Below are positions 24,980 to 34,262 of a stretch of DNA of 64,000 nt, piece after piece. The notes under the pieces are model-generated. The model made no database searches. It saw only the letters and a list, made by a program, of their open reading frames with translations, and was not told where the DNA came from. The translations under genes were made by a program, and so were the position numbers. The DNA lies in NCBI RefSeq assembly GCF_014650335.1, contig NZ_BMUT01000002.1:296725-360724 (forward strand), given 5' to 3'. The stretch comes from Streptomyces hiroshimensis. Its GTDB lineage: Bacteria > Actinomycetota > Actinomycetes > Streptomycetales > Streptomycetaceae. Each line of letters opens with the position of its first letter. Positions within the stretch are counted from its first letter, which is position 1.

Positions 24980-25058
24980 CACCAGGGGCACGCGGCCCCC
25001 GGCACCCCCCCCGCGGCGGGGTGAAGGGTGCGTACCCGCACCCTTCGCGCAGCGTGCG

Positions 25059-27632
25059 CTAGCTCGCCGCGGACGCGTCGGCCGCCTGTGCCCGCAGCGC
25101 CCGCTCGACGCCCGAGCGGGACTCCAGCACCAGGCGCCGCAGCGCGGCGTTCGGCTGTGCGGAGGACAGCCATGCGTCCGTCGCGTCCAGAGTCTCCTGG
25201 GAGACCAGGAGCGCCGGGTACAGCCCGACCGCGATCTGCTGTGCGATCTCGTGGCTGCGGCTCTCCCACACGCCCTTGATCGCCGCGAAGAACTTCGCGC
25301 TGTAGGGCGCGAGCAGCTCCCGCTGGTCCGTCTGGACGAAGCCGCCGATGACGGCCTCCTGCACGGCGTTGGGCAGGTCGGCCGACTCGACGACCGACGC
25401 CCAGGCGGCCTCCTTCGCCTCGGCGGTGGGCCGCGAGGCCCGCGCCGCCGCGGCGTACCGCTCGCCCGCCGACGTCCGGTCCCGCTCCAGCTCCGCCGCG
25501 ATCGCGGCCTCGTCGGCGCGGCCGGTCGCCGCGAGGCGGCCGAGCAGGGCCCAGCGCAGCTCGGTGTCGACGGCGAGGCCGTCGATCTTCTCGCCGCCGT
25601 CGAGGAGCCCCTGCAGCAGCCCGAGCTGCTCGTCCGTACGGGCGGTGGCGGCGAACGCCCGGGCCCATGCGAGCTGGTGGTCGCTGCCCGCCTCGGCGGA
25701 CTTCAGGTGGGCGAGGGCCGCCTCGGTCCACCGCGCGAGGCCCGTCGCACGCCACTCGGGCGCGGCGTACAGGTCCATGGCCAGCTTCACCTGCCGCTGC
25801 AGGGACTGCACGACGCCGATGTCCGACTCCTTGGCGATGCCGGAGAGGACGAGCGCGAGGTAGTCGCGCGCGGCGAGCTCGCCGTCGCGCGTCATGTCCC
25901 ACGCGGAGGCCCAGCACAGGGCGCGCGGCAGGGACTCGGCGAAGTCGCCGAGGTGGGCGGTGACGGTCGCGAGCGACTGCTCGTCGAGACGCACCTTCGC
26001 GTACGACAGGTCGTCGTCGTTGAGCAGCACGACGGCCGGCCGGGCCTTGCCGACGAGCGCGTCGACGGACGTCAGCTCACCGTCGACGTCGAGCTCGATC
26101 CGCTCCTTGCGGACGAGCTTGCCGCCCTCCAGCTCGTACAGGCCGATCGCGATCCGGTGCGGCCGCAGGGTCGGCTCGCCCTTGGCGCCGGAGGGCAGCG
26201 CGGGCGCCTCCTGGCGGACGGCGAAGGAGGTGATGACGCCGGAGGCGTCGGTCTCGATCTCCGGGCGCAGGATGTTGATGCCGGCGGTCTCCAGCCACAG
26301 CTTCGACCACGTGGTCAGGTCGCGGCCGGAGGTCTCCTCCAGCGCGCCGAGCAGGTCCGTCAGTCGCGTGTTCCCGAAGGCGTGCGCCTTGAAGTACGCC
26401 TGGACGCCGCGGAAGAACGCGTCCTCGCCCACGTAGGCGACGAGCTGCTTCAGCACGGACGCGCCCTTGGCGTAGGTGATGCCGTCGAAGTTGACGAGCA
26501 CGTCGTCCAGGTCGCGGATCTCGGCCATGATCGGGTGGGTGGAGGGCAGCTGGTCCTGCCGGTACGCCCAGGTCTTCATGGAGTTCGCGAACGTGGTCCA
26601 CGCGTGGGGCCAGCGCGAGCCGGGCGCGGAGGCCTGGCAGGCGATCGAGGTGAAGGTGGCGAACGACTCGTTCAGCCACAGGTCGTTCCACCACTCCATG
26701 GTGACCAGGTCGCCGAACCACATGTGGGCCAGCTCGTGCAGGATCGTCTCGGCCCGCGTCTCGTACGCGGCGTCCGTCACCTTCGAGCGGAAGACGTACT
26801 GGTCGCGGATGGTGACCGCACCGGCGTTCTCCATCGCGCCCGCGTTGAACTCCGGCACGAACAGCTGGTCGTACTTGGGGAAGGGGTAGGCGTAGTCGAA
26901 CTTCTCCTCGAACCAGTCGAAGCCCTGGCGCGTCACCTCGAAGATGTCGTCCGCGTCCAGGAACTCGGCCAGCGAGGGGCGGCAGTAGATGGCCAGCGGA
27001 ATGCTGCGGCCGTCCTTCTCGTACGTGCTGTGCACGCCGTGGTACGGGCCGGCGATCAGGGCCGTGATGTACGTGGAGATCCGCTGCGTCGGCGCGAAGC
27101 GCCAGACGTTGTCGGCGGGCCGCTCGGGGGTCGGCGAGTTGGAGATGACCGTCCAGCCCTCGGGCGCCTTCACGGTGAAGGTGAAGACGGCCTTCAGGTC
27201 GGGCTGCTCGAAGGACGCGAAGACGCGCCGCGCGTCCGGCACCTCGAACTGGGTGTACAGGTAGGCCTGCTCGTCGACCGGGTCGACGAAGCGGTGCAGG
27301 CCCTCACCGGTGTTGGTGTAAGCGCAGTCCGCGACGACCTTCAGCTCGTTGCGGCCGGCCACCAGGCCCGTCAGCGCGATCCGGCTGTCCGCGAACACCT
27401 CGGCCACATCGAGCGCGGTCCCGTTCAGGACGACCTCGTGGACCGTGGGCGCCACCAGATCGATGAACGTCTCCGCGCCCGCCTCGGCCGCGTCGAACCG
27501 CACCACGGTCTCGGAGCGGTAGGTGCCGCCCTCCTGCGCGCCGGAGAGGTCGAGATCGATCTCGTACGCGTCGACGGTCAGCAGGCGAGCCCTTCGCTGC
27601 GCCTCTTCGCGGGTCAGATTCGTTCCAGGCAC
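25059..27632 (-). CDS. pepN: aminopeptidase N (M1 family)
   Basis: 857 residues from GTG 27632 with AAGGAGA upstream. A zinc metallopeptidase that removes N-terminal residues from peptides in the cytosol. The exopeptidase motif GAMEN is at 265-269. The zinc site HELAH is at 299-303, with the third ligand Glu322 (HEXXH-X18-E), followed by the ERAP1-like C-terminal helical domain. No signal peptide. A paralogue with the same architecture lies at 37419-40010, and both begin with the same PG-NLTREEA block, indicating duplication. Confidence 0.97.
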   Translation of the reverse strand: MPGTNLTREEAQRRARLLTVDAYEIDLDLSGAQEGGTYRSETVVRFDAAEAGAETFIDLVAPTVHEVVLNGTALDVAEVFADSRIALTGLVAGRNELKVVADCAYTNTGEGLHRFVDPVDEQAYLYTQFEVPDARRVFASFEQPDLKAVFTFTVKAPEGWTVISNSPTPERPADNVWRFAPTQRISTYITALIAGPYHGVHSTYEKDGRSIPLAIYCRPSLAEFLDADDIFEVTRQGFDWFEEKFDYAYPFPKYDQLFVPEFNAGAMENAGAVTIRDQYVFRSKVTDAAYETRAETILHELAHMWFGDLVTMEWWNDLWLNESFATFTSIACQASAPGSRWPHAWTTFANSMKTWAYRQDQLPSTHPIMAEIRDLDDVLVNFDGITYAKGASVLKQLVAYVGEDAFFRGVQAYFKAHAFGNTRLTDLLGALEETSGRDLTTWSKLWLETAGINILRPEIETDASGVITSFAVRQEAPALPSGAKGEPTLRPHRIAIGLYELEGGKLVRKERIELDVDGELTSVDALVGKARPAVVLLNDDDLSYAKVRLDEQSLATVTAHLGDFAESLPRALCWASAWDMTRDGELAARDYLALVLSGIAKESDIGVVQSLQRQVKLAMDLYAAPEWRATGLARWTEAALAHLKSAEAGSDHQLAWARAFAATARTDEQLGLLQGLLDGGEKIDGLAVDTELRWALLGRLAATGRADEAAIAAELERDRTSAGERYAAAARASRPTAEAKEAAWASVVESADLPNAVQEAVIGGFVQTDQRELLAPYSAKFFAAIKGVWESRSHEIAQQIAVGLYPALLVSQETLDATDAWLSSAQPNAALRRLVLESRSGVERALRAQAADASAAS

Positions 27633-27703
27633 CTGGGCATCTCCTTAACTTCGCGACTTTCCGGCCATCCTTCCATGTGGGGTGGCCCAGGAACACTGAA
27701 CAT

Positions 27704-27743
27704 CACAAGGGCCGGGCACCCCGGAGGGTGCCCGGCCCTTGTG
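27704..27743 (-). terminator. 17-bp hairpin after asd
   Basis: Arms 27704-27720 and 27727-27743 are perfect complements with a six-base loop, 17 bases past the asd stop. It separates asd from pepN, which reads in the same direction further left. Confidence 0.8.
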
Positions 27744-27759
27744 GCCCTGTGAGACGGCG

Positions 27760-28797
<1,038 letters not shown>

Positions 28798-28943
28798 CTA
28801 CTCATGTACACCACATGCAACATGCAACCTGCTGCCAGGGACGTCGCGCCTGGCACGCCGGTTCCATCATGTGGTCACACCCGCCCCAAAAGTCCAATCC
28901 TTTGACCGGTGTACGAGACCGGGCCGGGGGAAGCGGGAAATCT

Positions 28944-29234
28944 TCAGCCCAGGCGCAGGTCGGCCCGGACATCCTCCGGGCGGGCGGCCGCGGGAGCCGC
29001 GGTGACCTCCACCCGGGCGGCGGCCGTCGCGCCGCCCGCCCGGCACACCACGGTGTAGGTCCCCGCGGCCGGGGCGGTGAGCGCGAAGCGGCCCTCGCCG
29101 TCGGTGAGGGCGGCGACGTCGGGCAGCGGCACCGGCCCGCCGGCGAAGGCCACGCGGGCGCCGGCGACGGGCGCGCCCGCGGCGTCGCGGACCGTGCCGC
29201 GGATCACGCCGGCGGGCGCGGAGGGGGTGCTCAT
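28944..29234 (-). CDS. carboxypeptidase-regulatory-like (Ig-fold) small protein
   Basis: 96 residues from ATG 29234. The sequence follows the CarboxypepD_reg/prealbumin-like beta-sandwich pattern: GVIRGTVRDAAGAPVAGARV, LTDGEGRFALTAPAAGTYTVVCRAGG. There is no signal peptide or catalytic residue. It lies 56 bases downstream of the V8-like protease gene on the same strand and is probably co-transcribed, so it may be a binding partner or inhibitor-like accessory of that protease. This role is inferred from context only. Confidence 0.78.
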   Translation of the reverse strand: MSTPSAPAGVIRGTVRDAAGAPVAGARVAFAGGPVPLPDVAALTDGEGRFALTAPAAGTYTVVCRAGGATAAARVEVTAAPAAARPEDVRADLRLG

Positions 29235-29290
29235 GCGGATCGAGCCTTCATACGGATCGGGGGTTCCGTCGGACGGTCATACGGATCGGG

Positions 29291-30205
29291 TCACGCCTTC
29301 CAGGCCGCGAAGTTGTTGTAGACCGGCGTGGTGATCCGCGTCCCGGAGTTCACCCGGGCCCCGCCGTACGCGTGGACGGCGATCCCGTACCGGTCGTTGC
29401 CGATGATCCGGTAGACGGAGCTGCCGCTCTGCCCGCCGAAGGTGTCGATGTCGTAGTACACCTTGCGCGGGCCCACCGAGTCGATGCGGCGCGCGTCGTA
29501 CCAGAGCGTGGCGTACGGCTTGTCGGCCGGATAGCCGGCGATGTTGCCGGTGACCTGGAGCAGGTCCGCGTCGGACCAGACGCCGAAGCCGAACCAGCCG
29601 GTCTGCGCGCCCAGGTCCGTGGGCAGGATGATCGCGCCGTAGTCGTAGTTCTCGTCGCCGTTCGCCGTCCAGCCGGTCACCGAACGGAAGCTCGTGCTGA
29701 CGACCGGCCCGTAGCAGACCGTGCTGCCGTTGCGCCCGGGCCACACCTTGATGCTGCGGACCCAGCCGTCCCGCCCGGGCACTCCGCTGTTCTTGATGTG
29801 GACGACGTGCCCGGCGGTGGCGATCGTGTGCGGGCCGATGAACCAGCCGGTGCCGAGCCAGGCGCTGCCGTCGGCGGCCGTGATCTCCAGGAAGCAGTGC
29901 ACGCGCCACGGGTAGACGCAGGTGTTGGTGATCTGCACGCGGTCGTCCGGGCCGTGCACGGTCTCCGGGTCCGAGGGCCGCCCGAACGAGGCCTCGCCGA
30001 TGTCGGCGACGGGGCCGGCGAAGGGGTCGGCCTCGGGCGCCTCCGGCAGTTCGTAGCCCTCGACGGGCTCGGTGCCCGTGGAGCTGCCCGGGGCGGGCTC
30101 GCCGCCCGCGCCCGTGCCGGGCGGCTGGGAGACGGGCTGTCCGTCGGCGGGCAGCAGGCCCGCCGCGGGGTCGCTGGAGACGGGGGTGTGGGGGTCCTGA
30201 GGCAT
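29291..30205 (-). CDS. V8-like (trypsin-fold) serine protease
   Basis: 304 residues from ATG 30205; an in-frame ATG at 30247 is an alternative, as neither has a strong ribosome site. About 95 Pro/Gly/Glu-rich residues precede the protease domain. Catalytic residues are recognisable: His in IATAGHVVH, Asp in NYDYGAIIL, Ser in FGGQSGSSVY. The fold resembles glutamyl endopeptidases of the V8 group. Unexpectedly there is no signal peptide, so it is either cytosolic or leaves by a non-classical route. It precedes the small Ig-fold gene and is separated from the upstream S8 protease gene by a hairpin and a tandem repeat. Confidence 0.88.
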   Translation of the reverse strand: MPQDPHTPVSSDPAAGLLPADGQPVSQPPGTGAGGEPAPGSSTGTEPVEGYELPEAPEADPFAGPVADIGEASFGRPSDPETVHGPDDRVQITNTCVYPWRVHCFLEITAADGSAWLGTGWFIGPHTIATAGHVVHIKNSGVPGRDGWVRSIKVWPGRNGSTVCYGPVVSTSFRSVTGWTANGDENYDYGAIILPTDLGAQTGWFGFGVWSDADLLQVTGNIAGYPADKPYATLWYDARRIDSVGPRKVYYDIDTFGGQSGSSVYRIIGNDRYGIAVHAYGGARVNSGTRITTPVYNNFAAWKA

Positions 30206-30347
30206 GGGAGGAACCGTCCCTTCGACGGCAAGGTCCGCAGACCGCATCGAATAGGGCGTAAGCGCACCCTGTTCTCGAATCTCCTCCGGGAATCCGGGCC
30301 ACGGTAGGAGCGCGGAGGAGCGCACGAGTGGGCGCTCGAAGCGCGAA

Positions 30348-30380
30348 AGGGGCGGGCACCCATACCGTGCGCCCGCCCCT
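30348..30380 (-). terminator. hairpin after the S8 protease gene
   Basis: Ten-bp GC arms 30348-30357 and 30371-30380, followed on the minus strand by TTTCG. It lies beyond the tandem repeat that follows the S8 protease stop. Confidence 0.65.
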
Positions 30381-30386
30381 CGTCAT

Positions 30387-30458
30387 GCCGTGCGTTCAGC
30401 CGTAGGCCTTGCCGTACGCCACGCCATACGTCCAGTCGTACGTCCAGCCGTGCCTCCG
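30387..30458. repeat. six degenerate 12-bp tandem repeats
   Basis: Units beginning at 30387, 30399, 30411, 30423, 30435 and 30447 follow the pattern GCCGTACGTCCA with changes. The array abuts the TAG stop of the S8 protease. Read in that frame past the stop it would encode a four-residue repeat (RLDV, RLDV, WRGV, RQGL, RLNA) for many codons, so it may be a decayed C-terminal repeat. Confidence 0.8.
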
Positions 30459-30459
30459 G

Positions 30460-33400
30460 CTAGCCGACGACCTTCTCGATCTTCACGCTGCCGTTCCCCG
30501 CGACCGTCCCGGCCGCGTTGACCAGCTGCACGTCCCCGAAGAAGGAGCGTCCCTCGGGAGCCGCGCCCGCCACCACGACCTCGGCCGCGACCTGCGCGGA
30601 CTGCCCGGCGCCGAGCTTGACCACCGCACCGTCGGCGACCTTGATCTCGCCCAGCGAGGGGGCGAAGTACACGTCGCGGTAGTCGTACGCGGTCGAGCCC
30701 GCGGGCACCGAGTAGCCCGTGACCTCGACGGTGTACTCGCCCGCGGCCGGCTTGCTCAGGCTCACGAGCTCGTCGGAGCCGCCGCTGGTGGAGGAGCCCA
30801 CGGCCTTGCCGTCCTTGTAGACGGTCAGGTCCAGGTCCGCCTTGGCGTCGGCGGTGGCGCCGATCGCGGCGTCGAAGCGGGTGACGCCGGCCCCGAGGGT
30901 GACCTTGGTGACCTGCTTCTCGCCCTCCTTGATCACCGGCCGGGCGATCTTCGAGGAGCCGAGCTGCCCGCCCTTGAGCGTGCCGTCCAGCGCCGCGAAG
31001 CCGTTGACGGCCTTCCAGGTCACGGCGGCCGGGGTGCCGATCTTCGCCTCGGGGACGGTCTGCGTCGCCGGGTCGAAGGTGACGCCGAGCGCGGTGGCCG
31101 TCAGCGCGTACGGGTTCTCCAGCAGCGGGGAGGTGCGCCGCGACTCGACCTCGATCTCCCAGACGCCCGGCAGCGGATTGGCGTAGCTGCGCAGGTCCGG
31201 GCGGCAGGTGTTGGCCGGGTTCGGGTAGTTCGGGTAGCAGTTGACCGTGGAGGTCGGGTCGACCGGCACACCGTAGGGGTTGATCGCGATGAACCGGGTC
31301 TGACTGTCCTTCGCCAGGCCGCCCAGCGCGACCTCCAGCGTCTTCGCGCCCTTCGGCACGCTGACGAAGTACGAGGTGGTGGCGTTGCGCACGGCCGTGG
31401 CGGTCTTCTTGACCACGTACGAGGGCGCCGCGACCGGCTCCGCGGCGACGACGGTCGCGAGGACCTGCTTGTCGATGCCCTCGGTGCGGTCGTCGTCCAC
31501 GGTGAGGATCGCGCTGTGCAGGCCGGCCGCCTTCGGCTTCGCCGTGACCTTGACCGTCACCGGCTTGTTCAGCGGCAGCTTGACCTCGTCGTCACCGGCG
31601 AGCTTGAAGGTGCCGTCGTTGTTGCGCCACTTCAGCTCGTGCCACACGGCCGCCTCGGGCCCGGAGGTACGGGTGACCGTGACCTCGTAGGTACGGGTCT
31701 CGCCGGCCTTCAGCCCGCCCTCGCGGTCGTAGATGCCGGTGCCGAAGCCCGGGGTCTTGAGCGCGGAGGACAGCGCGGTGGAGACCGGGGCCTTCACGGT
31801 GTAGTCGTGGGCGGTGGCGCGGTGGCGCAGCGCCGCCCACGCGTCCTCGATGTTGATCAGGCCGGCGCCCTGCTCGTAGGCCTGTGCGCCCTTGATCTGC
31901 TTGGCGGTGCTGGTGAGCGCCGTGCGCAGGTCGGCCGGGGTGAGCTTCATGTTCTTCTGCTTGGCGGCCGAGATCAGCAGCGCGGAGGCGCCGGCGGCCT
32001 GCGGGGAGGCCATCGAGGTGCCCTGCAGCATGCCGTAGCCGGGCGGCAGGTCGTAACCGGCCTCCTTGACGGGCGCGCCCGGCTCCCAGGTCGGCGTCGT
32101 GTTGATCGACGCGCCCGGGGCGGTGATCGTCGGGGTGAAGCCGCCGTCCTCGCGCGGGCCGCGGGAGGAGAAGGGCATCATCGCGTACTTGGTCTTCACC
32201 TCCGAGCCGTAGTTGGCGGCCCAGGTCTCCTTGGAGACCGACGCGCCGACGCTGATGACCTTGTCGGCCAGGCCGGGGTCGCCGATGGTGTTGGCGCCGG
32301 GGCCGCTGTTGCCCGCGGAGATCACCAGCTGCACGCCGTAGGTGTCGATGAGGCGCGTGTAGAGCTCGGAGCGGGCGTTGTTGCCGTCGTTGAGCGCGGG
32401 CAGGCCGCCGATCGACATGTTGACGATGTCGACGCCGCGGTTGACCACGAGGTCGATCATGCCCTCGGTCAGGGCGACGTTGGTGCAGCCGCCGCTCCAG
32501 GTGCAGGCGCGCGAGGAGACGAGCTTGGCGCCCGGGGCCGCGCCGTTCATCTTCCCGCCGAAGAGGCCGTTGGCCGCGGTGATGCCCGCGACGTGCGTGC
32601 CGTGCTCGGACTCGATGACGCCGATGTTGACGAAGTCGGCCTTCTTGCCGACCCAGTCGCCGCCCTTGGGGTCCATCGGCACGTCCTTGCGGATCTGCAC
32701 GACGAACGGGATGCGCTCGGCGATCGGGGTCTTCGGGTCGTCCTTGCCGAAGTAGCCGACCTGGAAGCCGTCCTTGTACGGCTTGAGCTCCTCGTCATTG
32801 CCGAAGTCGGCGTCGTCGCCGAGGTCGACGCGGACGGTGCCCTTCGCCTTGTCGTAGAGGACCGCCCAGGAGTCGGTGGTGTCGCCGTCCCGGTTGAGGT
32901 CGCCCTTCATGTCGCCGCCGGCGGTCGCGTTCTCCCGGAACAGGGCCACCTGGTACGGGCCGTTGCCGGGCGCCGTGTAGCTGCGGCCGTTGAAGGAGAA
33001 GGACGGGCCGGAGACGTCGGCCGTCATCGGCAGCCAGGTGCCGTCCTGGTCGGTGAGCGGGTCGGTCGCGGTGACCCAGTCGACGATCTTGCGCTCGCCG
33101 GTGGTGGTCTTCTGCAGCGCCGGGTGGCCCAGGTCGATGCCCGAGTCGAGGATGCCGATGGTCACGCCCCGGCCGTCGGCCTTGGGGTTGTCCTCGGTGA
33201 AGTCCACGGCGCCGGTCTCGAAGGCCGGCTGGTAGGGGTTCTTCGCCGGGGTGTCCTTGCCGGGGCCCGGGAAGCCGCCGGCCTTGGCGCCGCGGGCGCC
33301 CTCGGCGGCGTCGGCGCGCGGGGTCGGGTCCGGGAGCTTGATCTCCTGCTTGAGGTCGATGCCGTGCACCGAGCCCAGCTTCTGCGCCTCGGCGATGGCG

Positions 33401-33765
33401 GCGTCGGCCTTGGGCGTGGGGACGGTGGCCCGGACGTAGCCGAGCTTGTCGTCCGTGCGGCCCACGGAGGCGCCCTTGATGGCCCCGAGCTTGCCGGCGA
33501 CCTGGCCGGTCTGGCCGGGCGCGGTGGCGATCATCATCGTGACCGTCTTGTCGCCGCCGGCCTTGGCGCCGGCGAGCAGGGCAGCGTCGTGCGAACCGAG
33601 CTTGTCCGCGGGCGATTTGACCGGGCCCGGGGCGGGCAGCGGGTCGTCGGCGAAGGCGGGAGCGGCGCCCGCGGCCGTGAGGGCGGCCACGAGGGAGGCC
33701 GCGACGGCTATTCGGACCGTGCGTCTTGCGCCGCCGGGGCGCGTGGTACGGGACTCGGGGGTCAT
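30460..33765 (-). CDS. secreted S8 (subtilisin-like) serine protease, large
   Basis: 1101 residues from ATG 33765; a second ATG six bases upstream is also possible. A signal peptide (VRIAVAASLVAALTAAGAAPAFA) is followed by an inhibitor-like propeptide and the S8 domain. Catalytic triad: Asp near 204 (GILDSGIDLGHPAL), His near 387 (EHGTHVAGITAANG) and Ser near 582 (GTSMASPQAAGAS), with the oxyanion Asn in SAGNSGPG. A large insertion lies between Asp and His. The C-terminal half of about 500 residues is made of beta domains (PPC-like and Ig-like). This layout fits extracellular Streptomyces proteases used for nutrient release. Confidence 0.95.
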   Translation of the reverse strand: MTPESRTTRPGGARRTVRIAVAASLVAALTAAGAAPAFADDPLPAPGPVKSPADKLGSHDAALLAGAKAGGDKTVTMMIATAPGQTGQVAGKLGAIKGASVGRTDDKLGYVRATVPTPKADAAIAEAQKLGSVHGIDLKQEIKLPDPTPRADAAEGARGAKAGGFPGPGKDTPAKNPYQPAFETGAVDFTEDNPKADGRGVTIGILDSGIDLGHPALQKTTTGERKIVDWVTATDPLTDQDGTWLPMTADVSGPSFSFNGRSYTAPGNGPYQVALFRENATAGGDMKGDLNRDGDTTDSWAVLYDKAKGTVRVDLGDDADFGNDEELKPYKDGFQVGYFGKDDPKTPIAERIPFVVQIRKDVPMDPKGGDWVGKKADFVNIGVIESEHGTHVAGITAANGLFGGKMNGAAPGAKLVSSRACTWSGGCTNVALTEGMIDLVVNRGVDIVNMSIGGLPALNDGNNARSELYTRLIDTYGVQLVISAGNSGPGANTIGDPGLADKVISVGASVSKETWAANYGSEVKTKYAMMPFSSRGPREDGGFTPTITAPGASINTTPTWEPGAPVKEAGYDLPPGYGMLQGTSMASPQAAGASALLISAAKQKNMKLTPADLRTALTSTAKQIKGAQAYEQGAGLINIEDAWAALRHRATAHDYTVKAPVSTALSSALKTPGFGTGIYDREGGLKAGETRTYEVTVTRTSGPEAAVWHELKWRNNDGTFKLAGDDEVKLPLNKPVTVKVTAKPKAAGLHSAILTVDDDRTEGIDKQVLATVVAAEPVAAPSYVVKKTATAVRNATTSYFVSVPKGAKTLEVALGGLAKDSQTRFIAINPYGVPVDPTSTVNCYPNYPNPANTCRPDLRSYANPLPGVWEIEVESRRTSPLLENPYALTATALGVTFDPATQTVPEAKIGTPAAVTWKAVNGFAALDGTLKGGQLGSSKIARPVIKEGEKQVTKVTLGAGVTRFDAAIGATADAKADLDLTVYKDGKAVGSSTSGGSDELVSLSKPAAGEYTVEVTGYSVPAGSTAYDYRDVYFAPSLGEIKVADGAVVKLGAGQSAQVAAEVVVAGAAPEGRSFFGDVQLVNAAGTVAGNGSVKIEKVVG

Positions 33766-34262
33766 GTCCATCCCTGGCTGAATTGACGTGAAGGTGCCGC
33801 TGAACAGCGGGCGTCCGGAAATCGGAGCCGGATGACCGATCACTTTTATGGAAGTGACGGGGGTTTGGGGAGAGTTGTCGGAGAGGGAACGTAGGGATGG
33901 CGTAAACCCGCCAGGCGCCAGTCGGGAGGAAGCGTGACGGAGGCCGTGAAGCGGTCAGTGGCGTTCCCGCAGCTCAGAGGCTGTAGGGCAAACGGACTAC
34001 AGCAGCGGCCCCAGAACCTGCCCAGCGTTCCCCCCGAGAGTGAACGCTGAGTGAGCGTCAGTCCGCCAGGGGACGAGTGCTGTATGTCCGTTCGCATTCG
34101 CCAAGATCGATGTGCGGTGATCGGCGGCGGCCGTTGCGGCCGCGTTCACGCCCAGGTCACCCCCGCTGCCAACGATCCTCGGTAGGAAGGATCGCTGCCG
34201 GCGCGCACCGCAGCCCGTAGCCCGCTTCAGCCCGCTTCGCGTTCGCACTCGGGGAGACCGCA
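33766..34262. other. 497-base divergent intergenic region
   Basis: It separates the S8 protease and the metallophosphoesterase genes, so it must hold promoters for both. No gene-like reading frame was found. Short imperfect inverted repeats are present around 33900-33930 and 34030-34060 but none is convincing as an operator. Confidence 0.5.

Larger units (their letters stand above)
24476..25058. other. 583-base repeat-rich noncoding region
   Basis: No gene is supported between the convergent desaturase and pepN. The stretch holds a duplicated 129-base unit, a partial third copy near 24527-24551 (CCCGCGGTGGGGTCCGGCGG), and three copies of an inverted repeat GTGAGGC-N2/3-GCCTCAC at 24720-24736, 24787-24802 and 24963-24979. 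On RNA these would fold strongly, so the region could stop transcription from both sides. Confidence 0.85.
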
